This document shows positions 51,825 to 61,050 of a stretch of DNA of 64,000 nt, piece by piece. Position numbers and translations under genes: made by a program. The notes under the pieces were generated by a model, which saw only the letters and a program-made list of their open reading frames with translations, ran no database searches and was not told where the DNA came from. Numbering within the stretch: position 1 is the first letter of the stretch; every line of letters begins with the position of its first letter. Origin of the DNA: Culturomica sp. (GTDB lineage Bacteria; Bacteroidota; Bacteroidia; Bacteroidales; Marinifilaceae); contig JAISVB010000045.1 in assembly GCA_031271755.1 (NCBI GenBank), positions 1-64,000 on the forward strand. Direction: 5' to 3'.

Positions 51825-52029
51825 ACAAAGGCATTATTCTACACGTTTATTGAAAGAATAACCCAATAAAGAATCAAAAACAGGGGTGTAATATAGTGAA
51901 ATGTTCAGCAAATTGTCATCTAATTTTGTATCTTTTAGCGAAATCCGAACACTGATTTCAGGTGAATATTTTTCGCAGAATTGTTTTAAACTTTTAATCT
52001 TAGGAAAAATCCAACGTTAAATATAAAAC

Positions 52030-52061
52030 AAAAAAGAATGCGAAGCCAAAAGCCCCGCATT
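52030..52061 (-). terminator. terminator for the DUF1016 gene
   Basis: On the minus strand AATGCG...CGCATT (arms 52056-52061 and 52037-52042) is followed by a T-rich run, about 60 bases downstream of the DUF1016 stop codon. Confidence 0.6.
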
Positions 52062-52120
52062 ATAGTTTACACAAAATTTTGGACACTCCCTTAAAAAAGA
52101 ATCCTCGGCGGATTCTCCCT

Positions 52121-53161
52121 TTATCCATCCCCTTTTCCCTCCAATCTCTGCTTTGCAATATCGATAGCAGCCCTTAATTTTTGTTCGAGCAAATGCTTGT
52201 CCGGAAGTTGCGTTAGATAGTCGGCTACCTTGATACGGCTGTTTTCCAACTGTAAAAGTTCTATATGCTCGTCGCTTTTTCCGGCACACAAAATCAATCC
52301 GATAGGCGTATGCTCACCTTCAAATTTCATATTTTTATCCAGCCAGCGCAAATAAAGCTCCATTTGTCCTTTGTATGCCGCCTGAAACTTTCCGAGCTTC
52401 AATTCAATAGCAACCAAACATTTTAACCGGCGGTGGAAAAAAAGCAAATCCAGATAATAATCTTCATTATCCACCGAAATCCTTTTTTGTCTCTCCATAA
52501 ACGCAAAATCGCAACCCATTTCCGTAACGAAATTTTGCAATTCAACAATAATCGTCGTCTCCAAATCCTTTTCGGAATATTTATCCCGAAGTCCGAGAAA
52601 ATCAAGAAAATAGGGATCGCGAAACACCAGATCAGGGGTTAGTTTCTGTTCGTTTTTCAACAACTCCAAATTGTGTTTGATCATTTCTTCCGGCTTTTTA
52701 CTGATTGCCGTTCTTTCGTAAAGCATTGAATTGATACGTTCTTGAAATACTCTAAAACTCCAACGCTCTAATTTTGCCATTTCGGTATAAAACTCGCGTT
52801 TCAATTCATCATCGATGTACATCAACAATCTTATATGTGACCAACTTAATTGTCTACACAGTGTGTAGATTGTTTCAATATCGGGAAAAATCTCTGCCGA
52901 GCGAAGACAGTGCCGCAAATGTTTTTCGCTCCAACCCTTGCCGTACTGTTCTGTTAATTTAGCAGATAATTGCTTCATTACTTCCTGTCCGTATTCCGCT
53001 CGTTTATTTTGCAGAATATCGGTTTTTATTCTGTTCCCGACTTGCCAATAAAGCATCGTCATCGCAGAATTTACTGCTAACGCAACCTGTTGCCTGCTTT
53101 GTTCGATCAGCGTCTTAATATCAACAAACAAATGGGTATCTTTCGGTATTTTATTCATCAC
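52121..53161 (-). CDS. DUF1016/YhcG-type PD-(D/E)XK nuclease, second copy
   Basis: A 346-residue paralogue of the gene at 38272. The DUF1016 domain includes MLYWQVGNRIKTDIL, EYGQEVMKQLSAKLTEQYGKGWSEKHLRHC and LCRQLSWSHIRLLMYIDDELKREFY. The nuclease domain has YYLDLLFFHRRLKCLVAIELKLGKFQAAYKGQMELYL with D, E and K in the catalytic positions. Overall divergence from the first copy is high, so they were probably acquired separately. It stands alone and has a terminator at its 3' side. Confidence 0.9.
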   Translation of the reverse strand: MMNKIPKDTHLFVDIKTLIEQSRQQVALAVNSAMTMLYWQVGNRIKTDILQNKRAEYGQEVMKQLSAKLTEQYGKGWSEKHLRHCLRSAEIFPDIETIYTLCRQLSWSHIRLLMYIDDELKREFYTEMAKLERWSFRVFQERINSMLYERTAISKKPEEMIKHNLELLKNEQKLTPDLVFRDPYFLDFLGLRDKYSEKDLETTIIVELQNFVTEMGCDFAFMERQKRISVDNEDYYLDLLFFHRRLKCLVAIELKLGKFQAAYKGQMELYLRWLDKNMKFEGEHTPIGLILCAGKSDEHIELLQLENSRIKVADYLTQLPDKHLLEQKLRAAIDIAKQRLEGKGDG

Positions 53162-53521
53162 TTTAACTATTTTATTTTCAAATATTTACTTAGTTTTCGA
53201 ATGCATCGCTACTATTGTTCAATTTACGAAAATCGTTGCATTTTCAGAAGATGCAGCACCTGTTTTTTGCATTGAAAAATAAAAAACAAGGCGCTTATAT
53301 GCTCTCTTACACTCAATATCCCAAAGAAGCGAAGGAAAAATGTAGAAGACAAATTGCTTAATTCCATATTAAGTTGTCTTTAGTACCTGTCAACCTATTT
53401 TGGAATAAGACACCCCCGCCGGGATCATCCATAAAAATGTATTTGAGCAGTTATAGGAGAAATAACGATAAGTTTTGTATATTCGTCCTTTCACTGCGAA
53501 GATAATCCTAACCACAAACGC
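53162..53521. other. intergenic region upstream of the membrane propeller gene
   Basis: About 360 bases without a recognisable gene. A TATATTCG, one mismatch from the -7 consensus, lies at about 53478 ahead of the propeller gene. I see no other clear structure. Confidence 0.5.
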
Positions 53522-55390
53522 ATGAAACAAGCCATCCTCAGAAACATAGCCATTGTATCGGCGCTCTTTGCCGTTGCGTTTTCGGTAATGCTGATCACGA
53601 CCTACTTTCAGGTGCGGGGCGCCACGCCGCTGCAAACGGAAGTAGTGGAGACATTAAAGGGGATCAATGACCAAAACGCCAATAATCCGGCACTGCAGGA
53701 GCAGATCCGGCGGTTGGACCTGATGGCGCGAAAGGCCTATTTTGTACGGATGGATCACCTGATGATCGGCGTCTATATATTGTTGGGGATGTTGGCGGTA
53801 TTCGTGGTTTCCACCCGCCTCTATTTTACCGGCAGCAGGAACATTCCGGAGAAAGAGCTCTCCCCGGTGGACGAGTGGATGGTGAAGAGCCGGGCGCGCA
53901 GCTATGTGGTATGGGGTACATCCGGTTTGGCGGCGGCGGGATTACTCTTTGCCCTGTTGGGTTCGCCTTACCTGAAACCGGCGGCGCCGGCAGGGGAAGC
54001 CCAACCAAACGCCATCTTAGCGGAAGCCGGCGAAACAGAAAACAAAGTGCCGCAGGAAACAGCGCAGCAGGAGACGGCGGCCGAATCGACGGAAAACGGG
54101 AACGGGGAATCGACGGCAACCCAAGAGGAACCCTCCGGTGATCCGGCACAAGCAGAAAAAGAGGCGGAAGAGAAGAAACCGGAAGAAAAGAAGCCGGAAA
54201 CGGCAGCCGAAAAAGCCCTTCTTCACCCCCCTGTTGCCTCCGTCCCCCACAGCGCATTCCGGGGCAACCACTCCGACGGCCACTCCCCGGCCAAGAGGAT
54301 TCCCGTCAAATGGGATCTGGCGAGCGGAACCAACATCGCCTGGAAGCAGGAGGTGCCGAAACAGGGGTACAACTCTCCGGTCATCTGCAACGGCAAAGTA
54401 TTCTTCTCGGGCGCCGACGAACAGGCGCGGGAGTTGTATTGCTACGACCTGGCTACGGGAAAACACCTGTGGTCGCTGGCGGCGGCGAACATTCCGGGCT
54501 CTCCGGCACAGATGCCCGAAACCACCGAAGATACGGGCTTGGCGGCCTCCGGCGTTGCCGCCAACGGGAAGCAGGTATGCGCCGTATTTGCCACCGGCGA
54601 TATCCTGTGCGCCGATATGAACGGGAAGCAACTCTGGGCCAGGAACCTCGGCGTACCGGACAACCATTACGGGTATGCCTCTTCGCTACTGATCTTCGAC
54701 AATACGGTGATCGTACAGTACGACAACGCAAACACGCCGCGCGTGCTGGCGCTGGATCTGGCGACGGGCGCCGAGCGCTGGAGCAAAAGCCGGGCGGAAA
54801 AGGTCACCTGGAGCTCTCCCGTCATCGCTGCGGTCGACAACACTCCCCGGTTGATCCTGATGGGTAATCCGGCCATTACGGCATACAACCCGGCCAACGG
54901 CGAACAGCTCTGGCGGGTGGAATGCATGACGGGAGAAGTAGGGGCGAGCGCCTGCAGCGCCGACGGCGTCATCTTCGGCGCCAGTGAATATGCCAAATTG
55001 GTCGCCATCGACGGCGCCGACGGCAAAATCTTGTGGGAAGCGAACGACTTCCTGCCCGAAGTCTCCAGTCCGGTGGCTACGAAGGACAACCTCTACCTTG
55101 CCACCAGTTACGGCGTAGTGGCCGCTTACGACGCCAAAACCGGGACACTGCGTAAAGAACACGAATTAAACACGGAATTTTACTCCTCCCCGATGATCGC
55201 GGAGGGGCGGATCTACCTGTTCAGTAACGACGGAAAGATGCACCTCTTTTCGGCCGATAGCGAATTCCGGCTGTTGGACTCATTCGAGACCGGAGAGCGG
55301 ACATTCGCCACCCCCGCCTTTACAGACGGAAAAATCGTAGTGCGGACGGAAAAAAGTATTTACTGTGTAGCGGCTGCCGATGTAAAATAA
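53522..55390 (+). CDS. membrane protein with C-terminal PQQ-like beta-propeller
   Basis: A 622-residue protein with three probable membrane segments (about residues 8-28, 80-100 and 127-148), then a low-complexity Glu/Ala/Pro/Lys linker (about 150-230), and a propeller from about residue 240 (HSDGHSPAKRIPVKW...). Blades read as GKVFFSGADEQARELYCYDLATGKHLW, TPRVLALDLATGAERWSKS and KLVAIDGADGKILWEAND. The linker would let the propeller reach into the periplasm. Membrane anchoring resembles 34235-35677. It precedes the NuoE-NuoF fusion by about 80 bp on the same strand. Confidence 0.82.
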   Translation: MKQAILRNIAIVSALFAVAFSVMLITTYFQVRGATPLQTEVVETLKGINDQNANNPALQEQIRRLDLMARKAYFVRMDHLMIGVYILLGMLAVFVVSTRLYFTGSRNIPEKELSPVDEWMVKSRARSYVVWGTSGLAAAGLLFALLGSPYLKPAAPAGEAQPNAILAEAGETENKVPQETAQQETAAESTENGNGESTATQEEPSGDPAQAEKEAEEKKPEEKKPETAAEKALLHPPVASVPHSAFRGNHSDGHSPAKRIPVKWDLASGTNIAWKQEVPKQGYNSPVICNGKVFFSGADEQARELYCYDLATGKHLWSLAAANIPGSPAQMPETTEDTGLAASGVAANGKQVCAVFATGDILCADMNGKQLWARNLGVPDNHYGYASSLLIFDNTVIVQYDNANTPRVLALDLATGAERWSKSRAEKVTWSSPVIAAVDNTPRLILMGNPAITAYNPANGEQLWRVECMTGEVGASACSADGVIFGASEYAKLVAIDGADGKILWEANDFLPEVSSPVATKDNLYLATSYGVVAAYDAKTGTLRKEHELNTEFYSSPMIAEGRIYLFSNDGKMHLFSADSEFRLLDSFETGERTFATPAFTDGKIVVRTEKSIYCVAAADVK

Positions 55391-55469
55391 AAAAAGACAT
55401 CGCCGGATATGGCAAAGTTGAATGAGTTGGTAGTCGAATCATCCATTTTGTATGATAAACTGATAAAAA

Positions 55470-57866
55470 ATGACCTGTACCTGCAACCACGATACACCGA
55501 ACGGCCACGCCGACCCGATCGCCAGGACCGATGCGATCATCGACCGGACAGGAACCTCCCGGGAGGTAATCATTCCGTTGTTACAGGCATTGCAGGAGGA
55601 GTTCAATTACCTTCCGGCGGCGGCCATTGAGCGCGTATACCAACGGACGGAGATCGACCGGGCGCAGTTGATCAGCGTTTCGACCTTCTACTCCCAATTC
55701 CGGCACGTCCCTTACGGGAAACACTTGATCAAGGTCTGCACCGGTACAGCCTGCCACGTAAAAGGAGCCGGTAATGTATACGACTCTTTCCGGCGGGAAC
55801 TGCAAATGGACCAAGAGCGCATCACCACCGCCGACGGGCTCTTTTCCATCGAAAAGATCGCCTGTCTGGGGTGCTGCACCCTGGCACCTGTCGTCCAGAT
55901 CGACGAAAAAATATACGGCCGCGTACTTCCCGGAAAAGTCAACGAGGTGATCGAAGATTTCCTCGCCCAGCAGGAGGAACGGGAAAAAGAGGAGGGGAAA
56001 AAAGCGCAACGCCCCGTCGCGGGAGAGATCCGCCTCGGCATGGGATCCTGTTGCCAGGCGAGCGGCTCCTCCGACATCTACCGGGAGCTGAAAACGGCGG
56101 CCGGCGCATTGGGGATCGAAGTGACCGTCAAGCCGGTAGGATGCGTGGGCGTGTGCAACAAAGTACCGCTGATCGACGTAGTGGTGCCGGACGGGACCAT
56201 CACCCGCTACCCCAACGTCAAGGCTGCGGAGATCAAGGAGATCCTGCACCACCACTTCAAACCGGCCGGTTACCTGAAACGCTTCAAAAACAACCTGCTC
56301 AACCACATCGACACCTTCCATACAGATGTGACCTGGGACAATGTGGTGTGGAAAAGCGAAAGCGAGCGGACAGGCGTAATAGACAGCTTTCTGGCGGGAC
56401 AAAAACACATCTCCACCGAAGGATACGGCTTTCTGGCCCCTTTGAACATCGAGGAGTACACAGCGCACGGCGGCTTCACAGCGCTCCGGCAGGCGCTCAC
56501 CTCCTGCACGCGCCGGGAGGTGATCCGGACGATAACGGCCAGCGGTATCCGGGGGCGCGGCGGCGGCGGATTCCCGACGGGAAAAAAATGGGAGATCGTG
56601 GCGGCGGCCGGTAACCGGGAAAAATACGTGATCTGCAACGGCGACGAAGGCGACCCCGGCGCCTTTATGGACAGGATGATGCTCGAATCCTACCCGTTCC
56701 GGGTCATCGAGGGCATGCTGATCGCCGGATACGCCGCAGGGGCCGACCGGGGGATCTTTTACGTCCGCGCCGAATACCCCTTGGCCGTCACCCGCATCCG
56801 TACCGCTATCGACCTGTGCCGGGAACGCAACCTGATCGGAGAAAACATTGCGGGAAGCAGCTTTTCATTCGACATCTCCATCTTCGAAGGCGCCGGCGCT
56901 TTTGTTTGCGGGGAAGAGACCGCCCTGATCGCCTCCATCGAAGGAGAGCGGGGATTTCCGAAACAGCGGCCGCCATACCCCGCCGTGGAGGGGTTACACG
57001 GCCGCCCTACACTGGTGAACAACGTAGAGACACTGAGCCAGATCCCCTACATTGTCCGGAACGGCGCCGACTCCTACAGACAGGTCGGCACGGAGGGGAG
57101 CAAGGGGACAAAAGTCTTTGCCCTGGCGGGCAAGATACGCCGTGGCGGACTGATCGAAGTGCCGATGGGCATCACCCTCAACCGGATCATCGAAGAGATC
57201 GGCGGCGGGGTGGAGGGCGGCGAACAATTGAAAGCCGTACAGATCGGCGGCCCGTCGGGCGGCTGCATCCCGGCGCATTTGTGCGATATACAGGTGGATT
57301 TCGACGCTTTCAACCAGATGGGCGCCATGATGGGGTCCGGCGGATTGGTAGTGCTGAGCGAAAAAAATTGCATGGTAGACGTCGCCCGTTATTTCCTGAG
57401 CTTTACCTGCGAACAGTCGTGCGGCAAATGCACCTTCTGCCGCGTGGGCATCCGCCGCATGTTGGATATACTCGACAAACTGTGCAGCGGAAAAGCGGAA
57501 CTGGGCGACATCGACAAGCTGGAAGAGCTGGCGGCAACCGTCAAAAAATCCTCCCTGTGCGGTTTGGGCAAGACGGCGCCCAACCCGGTACTGACGACAC
57601 TGAAATACTTCCGGCACGAATATGAGGAACACGTAAACGGGATCTGCCGGACAGGCACCTGCAAAGAGATGGTGAAATACACCGTCACCGACGCCTGCGT
57701 AGGCTGCACCAAGTGCGCCAAAGCCTGCCCGGTAGACGCCATCCCCTACACACCGTATGCTATCCACACCATCGACACCGCCGCCTGCGTCCAATGCGGC
57801 CTCTGCATAGACGAATGTAGCTTCGATGCGATAGAAAAGGTCGCAGTAAACAGTCATCAATCATAG
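55470..57866 (+). CDS. NuoE-NuoF-ferredoxin fusion (HydB-like NADH oxidoreductase)
   Basis: A 798-residue fused flavoprotein. Residues about 15-170 are a NuoE-type [2Fe-2S] domain (C90, C95, C132, C136). A second thioredoxin-like [2Fe-2S] domain follows (about 185-260; C194/C195, C225, C229). NuoF comes next, with the FMN site GRGGGGFPTGKKW (362-374) and NADH site CNGDEGDPGAF (389-399), and the N3-type cluster C651, C654, C657, C697. Two C-terminal 4Fe-4S motifs end the protein (CVGCTKCAKACP, CVQCGLCIDEC). This layout is that of HydB subunits of electron-bifurcating [FeFe]-hydrogenases and related NADH dehydrogenases. No HydA or HydC gene is adjacent, so its partner is unknown. Confidence 0.9.
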   Translation: MTCTCNHDTPNGHADPIARTDAIIDRTGTSREVIIPLLQALQEEFNYLPAAAIERVYQRTEIDRAQLISVSTFYSQFRHVPYGKHLIKVCTGTACHVKGAGNVYDSFRRELQMDQERITTADGLFSIEKIACLGCCTLAPVVQIDEKIYGRVLPGKVNEVIEDFLAQQEEREKEEGKKAQRPVAGEIRLGMGSCCQASGSSDIYRELKTAAGALGIEVTVKPVGCVGVCNKVPLIDVVVPDGTITRYPNVKAAEIKEILHHHFKPAGYLKRFKNNLLNHIDTFHTDVTWDNVVWKSESERTGVIDSFLAGQKHISTEGYGFLAPLNIEEYTAHGGFTALRQALTSCTRREVIRTITASGIRGRGGGGFPTGKKWEIVAAAGNREKYVICNGDEGDPGAFMDRMMLESYPFRVIEGMLIAGYAAGADRGIFYVRAEYPLAVTRIRTAIDLCRERNLIGENIAGSSFSFDISIFEGAGAFVCGEETALIASIEGERGFPKQRPPYPAVEGLHGRPTLVNNVETLSQIPYIVRNGADSYRQVGTEGSKGTKVFALAGKIRRGGLIEVPMGITLNRIIEEIGGGVEGGEQLKAVQIGGPSGGCIPAHLCDIQVDFDAFNQMGAMMGSGGLVVLSEKNCMVDVARYFLSFTCEQSCGKCTFCRVGIRRMLDILDKLCSGKAELGDIDKLEELAATVKKSSLCGLGKTAPNPVLTTLKYFRHEYEEHVNGICRTGTCKEMVKYTVTDACVGCTKCAKACPVDAIPYTPYAIHTIDTAACVQCGLCIDECSFDAIEKVAVNSHQS

Positions 57867-57880
57867 ATGTAAATACAAAT

Positions 57881-58597
57881 ATGGATATTCAAGTATTTAT
57901 CGACAACTACAGGGAAGCATTCGGCGAAGCGGCGGAATTGCCGCTTGCATTCTGGTATGCCGGCGCGCCGCTTGCGGAAACCGGGAAAACCAACGGCTGC
58001 TTTTTCAGGGAGATGGGGCGTGTCCGGGAAGGCAATCCGGTAAGCCTGAACGCCGGTAACATCGGTTGCGGCGGAGGGAAATTCTATACCGGCTTCTCTG
58101 AGATGCCCGCCCACGTACCCACCTTCGTATCGGTCAAAGAGAGATACAAGGAGACACCGGAGCTGGTGCTTGACTTTATCCAGCAAAGCACCGTACCCCC
58201 GGCGAGCGACAAATACCTGAACATAGCCCGCATCGACCGAATAGAGCATTTCGACCGCCTTGAAGGCATTGTATTCTTTGCCACGCCCGACATCCTCTCC
58301 GGCCTGGCGGCGTGGGCTTATTTTGACAACAATGCGGACGACGCCGTCACAGCCCGGTTTGGCTCCGGTTGCTCGACCGTCATCACCGATACCGTCGTTG
58401 AAAACAGAAAAGGCGGCAGGCGGACCTTTATCGGTTGCTTTGACATTTCCGTCCGCCCCTGGCTGGAGGCCGATATACTCAGTTTTGCCGTACCGGCGTC
58501 GAGGCTCAGGGAGATGTATCACACCCTGAGGAACAGCAGCCTGTTCGGCACACCCGCCTGGGAGAAAATACGCAACAGGATCAACCTTGTCAATTAA
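57881..58597 (+). CDS. DUF169 protein
   Basis: A 238-residue protein of the DUF169 family, recognisable by LPLAFWYAGAPL, GCFFREMGRVREGNPVSLNAGNIGCGGGKFYTGF and a C-terminal FDISVRPWLEADILSFAVPASRLREMY. Conserved cysteines in GCFF, GCGGG, SGCST and IGCFD could bind a metal or cluster. The function is unknown, and the family is typical of anaerobes. It starts 14 bp after the NuoE-NuoF fusion and is very likely co-transcribed with it. Confidence 0.87.
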   Translation: MDIQVFIDNYREAFGEAAELPLAFWYAGAPLAETGKTNGCFFREMGRVREGNPVSLNAGNIGCGGGKFYTGFSEMPAHVPTFVSVKERYKETPELVLDFIQQSTVPPASDKYLNIARIDRIEHFDRLEGIVFFATPDILSGLAAWAYFDNNADDAVTARFGSGCSTVITDTVVENRKGGRRTFIGCFDISVRPWLEADILSFAVPASRLREMYHTLRNSSLFGTPAWEKIRNRINLVN

Positions 58598-58604
58598 TAA
58601 AGAG

Positions 58605-59408
58605 ATGAATGTAACGGAATGGATCCGGAAACGACGGTCGGTACGCACTTACACAGGTGAACCGTTGAGACAGGAGCATATAGCGGTGATCGAGCAGTAT
58701 ATCAGTCAATTACCCAAACCTTTCGGGGTAAAGGCGAGAGTAGAATTGATCCGTGCAGACGCCGAAGGAGAGCCTGTAAAATTAGGGACTTACGGATGGA
58801 TCAAGGGGGCGCGCGAATATTTGGCGTTGATCTACGAGGAGGCGCCTTTTGCCGAACCCGCGGCAGCCTATCTGTTTGAGCAGGTTATTTTGTTTTGTAC
58901 GGGTTTGGGGTTAGGAACCTGTTGGCTCGGCGGCTCTTTCAGCCGGAGCGATTTTGAGAAACAGATACAACTTCAACCCAACGAGCAATTAAGGATCGTG
59001 TCGCCTGTCGGCTATGTAAGCGACAGGAAGCGGTTTTTGGAGAAATATATCTTCAGGGCGGAGAGTAAGCATACTTCGCGTAAACCGTTCGGAGAACTTT
59101 TCTTTGGTAAAGATTTCGATCATCCGCTAAACAGAAACGCGGCAGGAGTTTTCCTGCAACCGCTTGAAATGGTTCGCCTGGCACCGTCGGCCAACAATAA
59201 ACAGGAGTGGCGGGCATTACTCGAAGACAAAGCGCTGCATTTTTATAAAAAAACCTACTCTGTATTTGATGCCTTTGATATCGGCATTGCGCTTTGCCAT
59301 TTTGAATTGACCTGTAAAGAGTTAGGTATTGGAAATACGTGGAAAGTTTTAAAAGATTTTCCGGATAACGACAACGTGAAATATGTGATTTCGTGGGTAT
59401 GGAATTAA
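58605..59408 (+). CDS. nitroreductase-like flavoprotein (TM1586 type)
   Basis: The ATG at 58605 (MNVTEWIRKRRSVRTYTGEPL) is preferred over 58587, which overlaps DUF169. The 267-residue product is a fused double nitroreductase fold: IRKRRSVRTYTG at the N-terminus, GLGLGTCWLGGSFSRSDF, then a second half with MVRLAPSANNKQEWRAL and FDIGIALCHFELTCKELGIG. FMN binding is likely. The substrate is unknown. Its last codons overlap the YdeI gene. Confidence 0.85.
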   Translation: MNVTEWIRKRRSVRTYTGEPLRQEHIAVIEQYISQLPKPFGVKARVELIRADAEGEPVKLGTYGWIKGAREYLALIYEEAPFAEPAAAYLFEQVILFCTGLGLGTCWLGGSFSRSDFEKQIQLQPNEQLRIVSPVGYVSDRKRFLEKYIFRAESKHTSRKPFGELFFGKDFDHPLNRNAAGVFLQPLEMVRLAPSANNKQEWRALLEDKALHFYKKTYSVFDAFDIGIALCHFELTCKELGIGNTWKVLKDFPDNDNVKYVISWVWN

Positions 59409-59965
59409 CAGCTTATTTTACAGACCGAAAAGAGTGGAGGGAGTGGCTGGCGGGTCATTTTAAGAGCGCCGACGAGATTTGGTTTGTATTTCCCCATAAA
59501 TCTTCGGGCAAAAAAAGCATGGTATACAACGACGCCGTTGAAGAAGCCCTCTGTTTCGGTTGGATCGACAGTACGGTAAAGTCACTTGACAACGAACATA
59601 AAATTCAGCGTTTTACACCCAGAAATCCCAAAAGCACCTATTCGCAAGCCAACAAAGAGAGGCTGAAATGGCTGTTGGAAAACAGCATGATACATCCCGA
59701 TCTTGTAGCGAAAGTACAACAAGTTCTGGCAGAGCCGTTCATTTTTCCCCCTGACATCACGGACAGGTTGAAAAAAGACAAAGCGGTATGGGATCATTAC
59801 CGATCTTTTTCCGACGCCTATAAACGTATCCGGATCGCCTATATCGAAGCAGCGCGAAAACAACCGGAAGAGTTTGAAAAGCGATTGTCTCATTTTATAC
59901 GCAAAACGAAAGAAAACAAGGTGATCACCGGTTTTGGCGGAATTGAAAAGTATTATGGAGAGTAA
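59399..59965 (+). CDS. YdeI/OmpD-associated family protein
   Basis: The ATG at 59399 (MELTAYF) is preferred over the GTG at 59393. The 188-residue product has the family features WREWLAGHFKSADEIWFVFPHKSSGKKSMVYNDAVEEALCFGWIDS and RFTPRNPKSTYSQANKERLKWL, plus RIAYIEAARKQPEEFEKRL near the C-terminus. YdeI-like proteins are annotated from links to peptide-resistance phenotypes in enteric bacteria, but their activity is unclear. It overlaps the nitroreductase gene by 10 bp. Confidence 0.85.
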   Translation: MELTAYFTDRKEWREWLAGHFKSADEIWFVFPHKSSGKKSMVYNDAVEEALCFGWIDSTVKSLDNEHKIQRFTPRNPKSTYSQANKERLKWLLENSMIHPDLVAKVQQVLAEPFIFPPDITDRLKKDKAVWDHYRSFSDAYKRIRIAYIEAARKQPEEFEKRLSHFIRKTKENKVITGFGGIEKYYGE

Positions 59966-59986
59966 GTCATCAAAAAAGAAACAGCT

Positions 59987-60877
59987 ATGAAGAAATTCCT
60001 GAAATGGACAGCAATCGGTATCGGAGGTATCGTCGTATTGTTGTTCGCACTGGTCTTGATCCGGGTAATTCTGATCAAATTCCAAAAGGAGGCCAAAACA
60101 AAGTATGTACTGGAGGCGCTTAAAACTTCTCCGGCCTATTCGACAGTACCCGTGACACCATTTCCTGTATTTCAATATCAGGATTCATCGGCTGTAGACC
60201 TGGTTGATCTGAGGAGAACATATCACTTGGACAGTATCGCGGGTTCCGGCGATGAGATTTCACGGATAAAAAATCTGATGTTTTGGGTACATAACAACGT
60301 AAGCTGGGACGGATCGCATTTTCCTCCTTGCGCCAAAAACGCCAAAGCTTTGATAGCGTATTATCAAAACGAACAGAGAGGAGTGAATTGCAGAATGATG
60401 TCGATGATCCTTTCGGAAATATACCTTGCGTGCGGTTTTAAATCGCGTTTTATTACCTGTATGCCCAAAGATTCGACAGACAATGATTGTCATGTCATCA
60501 GTATCGTGTGGTCGGAAACGTTGGAAAAATGGATATGGATGGACGCTTCCTTTGGGGCTTTTGTATCCGATGAGAACGGTACACTTTTAAGTATCGAGGA
60601 GGTAAGGGAACGGATCATAGAAGAGAAAAAAGTGGCGCTGAATCCGGAAGCATCTGTGCGTGAAGAATACTACTTGGGCTACTACATGCCCAAAAATCTC
60701 TATTGGTTTTCGTGCAGTGATGTAAGTGCGTTCGGGGTGGAAGACCGGGACGCTTCGGGCAACAGGATGGCACATGAAAATGTGGCGCTATGCCCGGAAG
60801 GGTTTCCGGCATGGAATCCATACGGCATGAAATTTACAACCACCCATCAGGCGGAACAATTTTGGATTCGTCCGTGA
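59987..60877 (+). CDS. transglutaminase-like membrane-anchored protein
   Basis: A 296-residue protein with an N-terminal membrane anchor (about residues 8-30, TAIGIGGIVVLLFALVLIRVI). The extracytoplasmic part carries a transglutaminase-like catalytic triad: Cys in GVNCRMMSMIL, His in NDCHVISIVW, and Asp in WMDASFGAF. Such domains act as proteases or transglutaminases. The substrate is unknown. It follows YdeI by 21 bp. Confidence 0.82.
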   Translation: MKKFLKWTAIGIGGIVVLLFALVLIRVILIKFQKEAKTKYVLEALKTSPAYSTVPVTPFPVFQYQDSSAVDLVDLRRTYHLDSIAGSGDEISRIKNLMFWVHNNVSWDGSHFPPCAKNAKALIAYYQNEQRGVNCRMMSMILSEIYLACGFKSRFITCMPKDSTDNDCHVISIVWSETLEKWIWMDASFGAFVSDENGTLLSIEEVRERIIEEKKVALNPEASVREEYYLGYYMPKNLYWFSCSDVSAFGVEDRDASGNRMAHENVALCPEGFPAWNPYGMKFTTTHQAEQFWIRP

Positions 60878-61050
60878 CCGATATGCTGCAAAAGCCAACT
60901 ATTTTTCGCTAAAATCGCATAAAAAACTCCATTTTCAGCAGATCATAATAAAATAGATTACGATCAGGGGAAAACGGTACTATACAACAAAACTGTCACG
61001 CGATACCATCGCGCAATATCATATAAACGAACCACTTAAAACCATACGTT

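Larger units (their letters stand above)
51578..52120. other. gene-poor AT-rich segment with a short direct repeat and a terminator hairpin
   Basis: No convincing gene. It holds two copies of TTTACACATTTTCGACA followed by T/C and GAA (51772-51791 and 51805-51824, 33-bp period) and a terminator-like hairpin at 52037-52061. A small minus-strand open frame (52017-52289) overlaps the DUF1016 gene and looks non-coding. Confidence 0.6.

Noticed and set aside
52017-52289. Small minus-strand open frame next to the DUF1016 gene
   Set aside because: It overlaps the nuclease gene, crosses its terminator hairpin and has no recognisable sequence.
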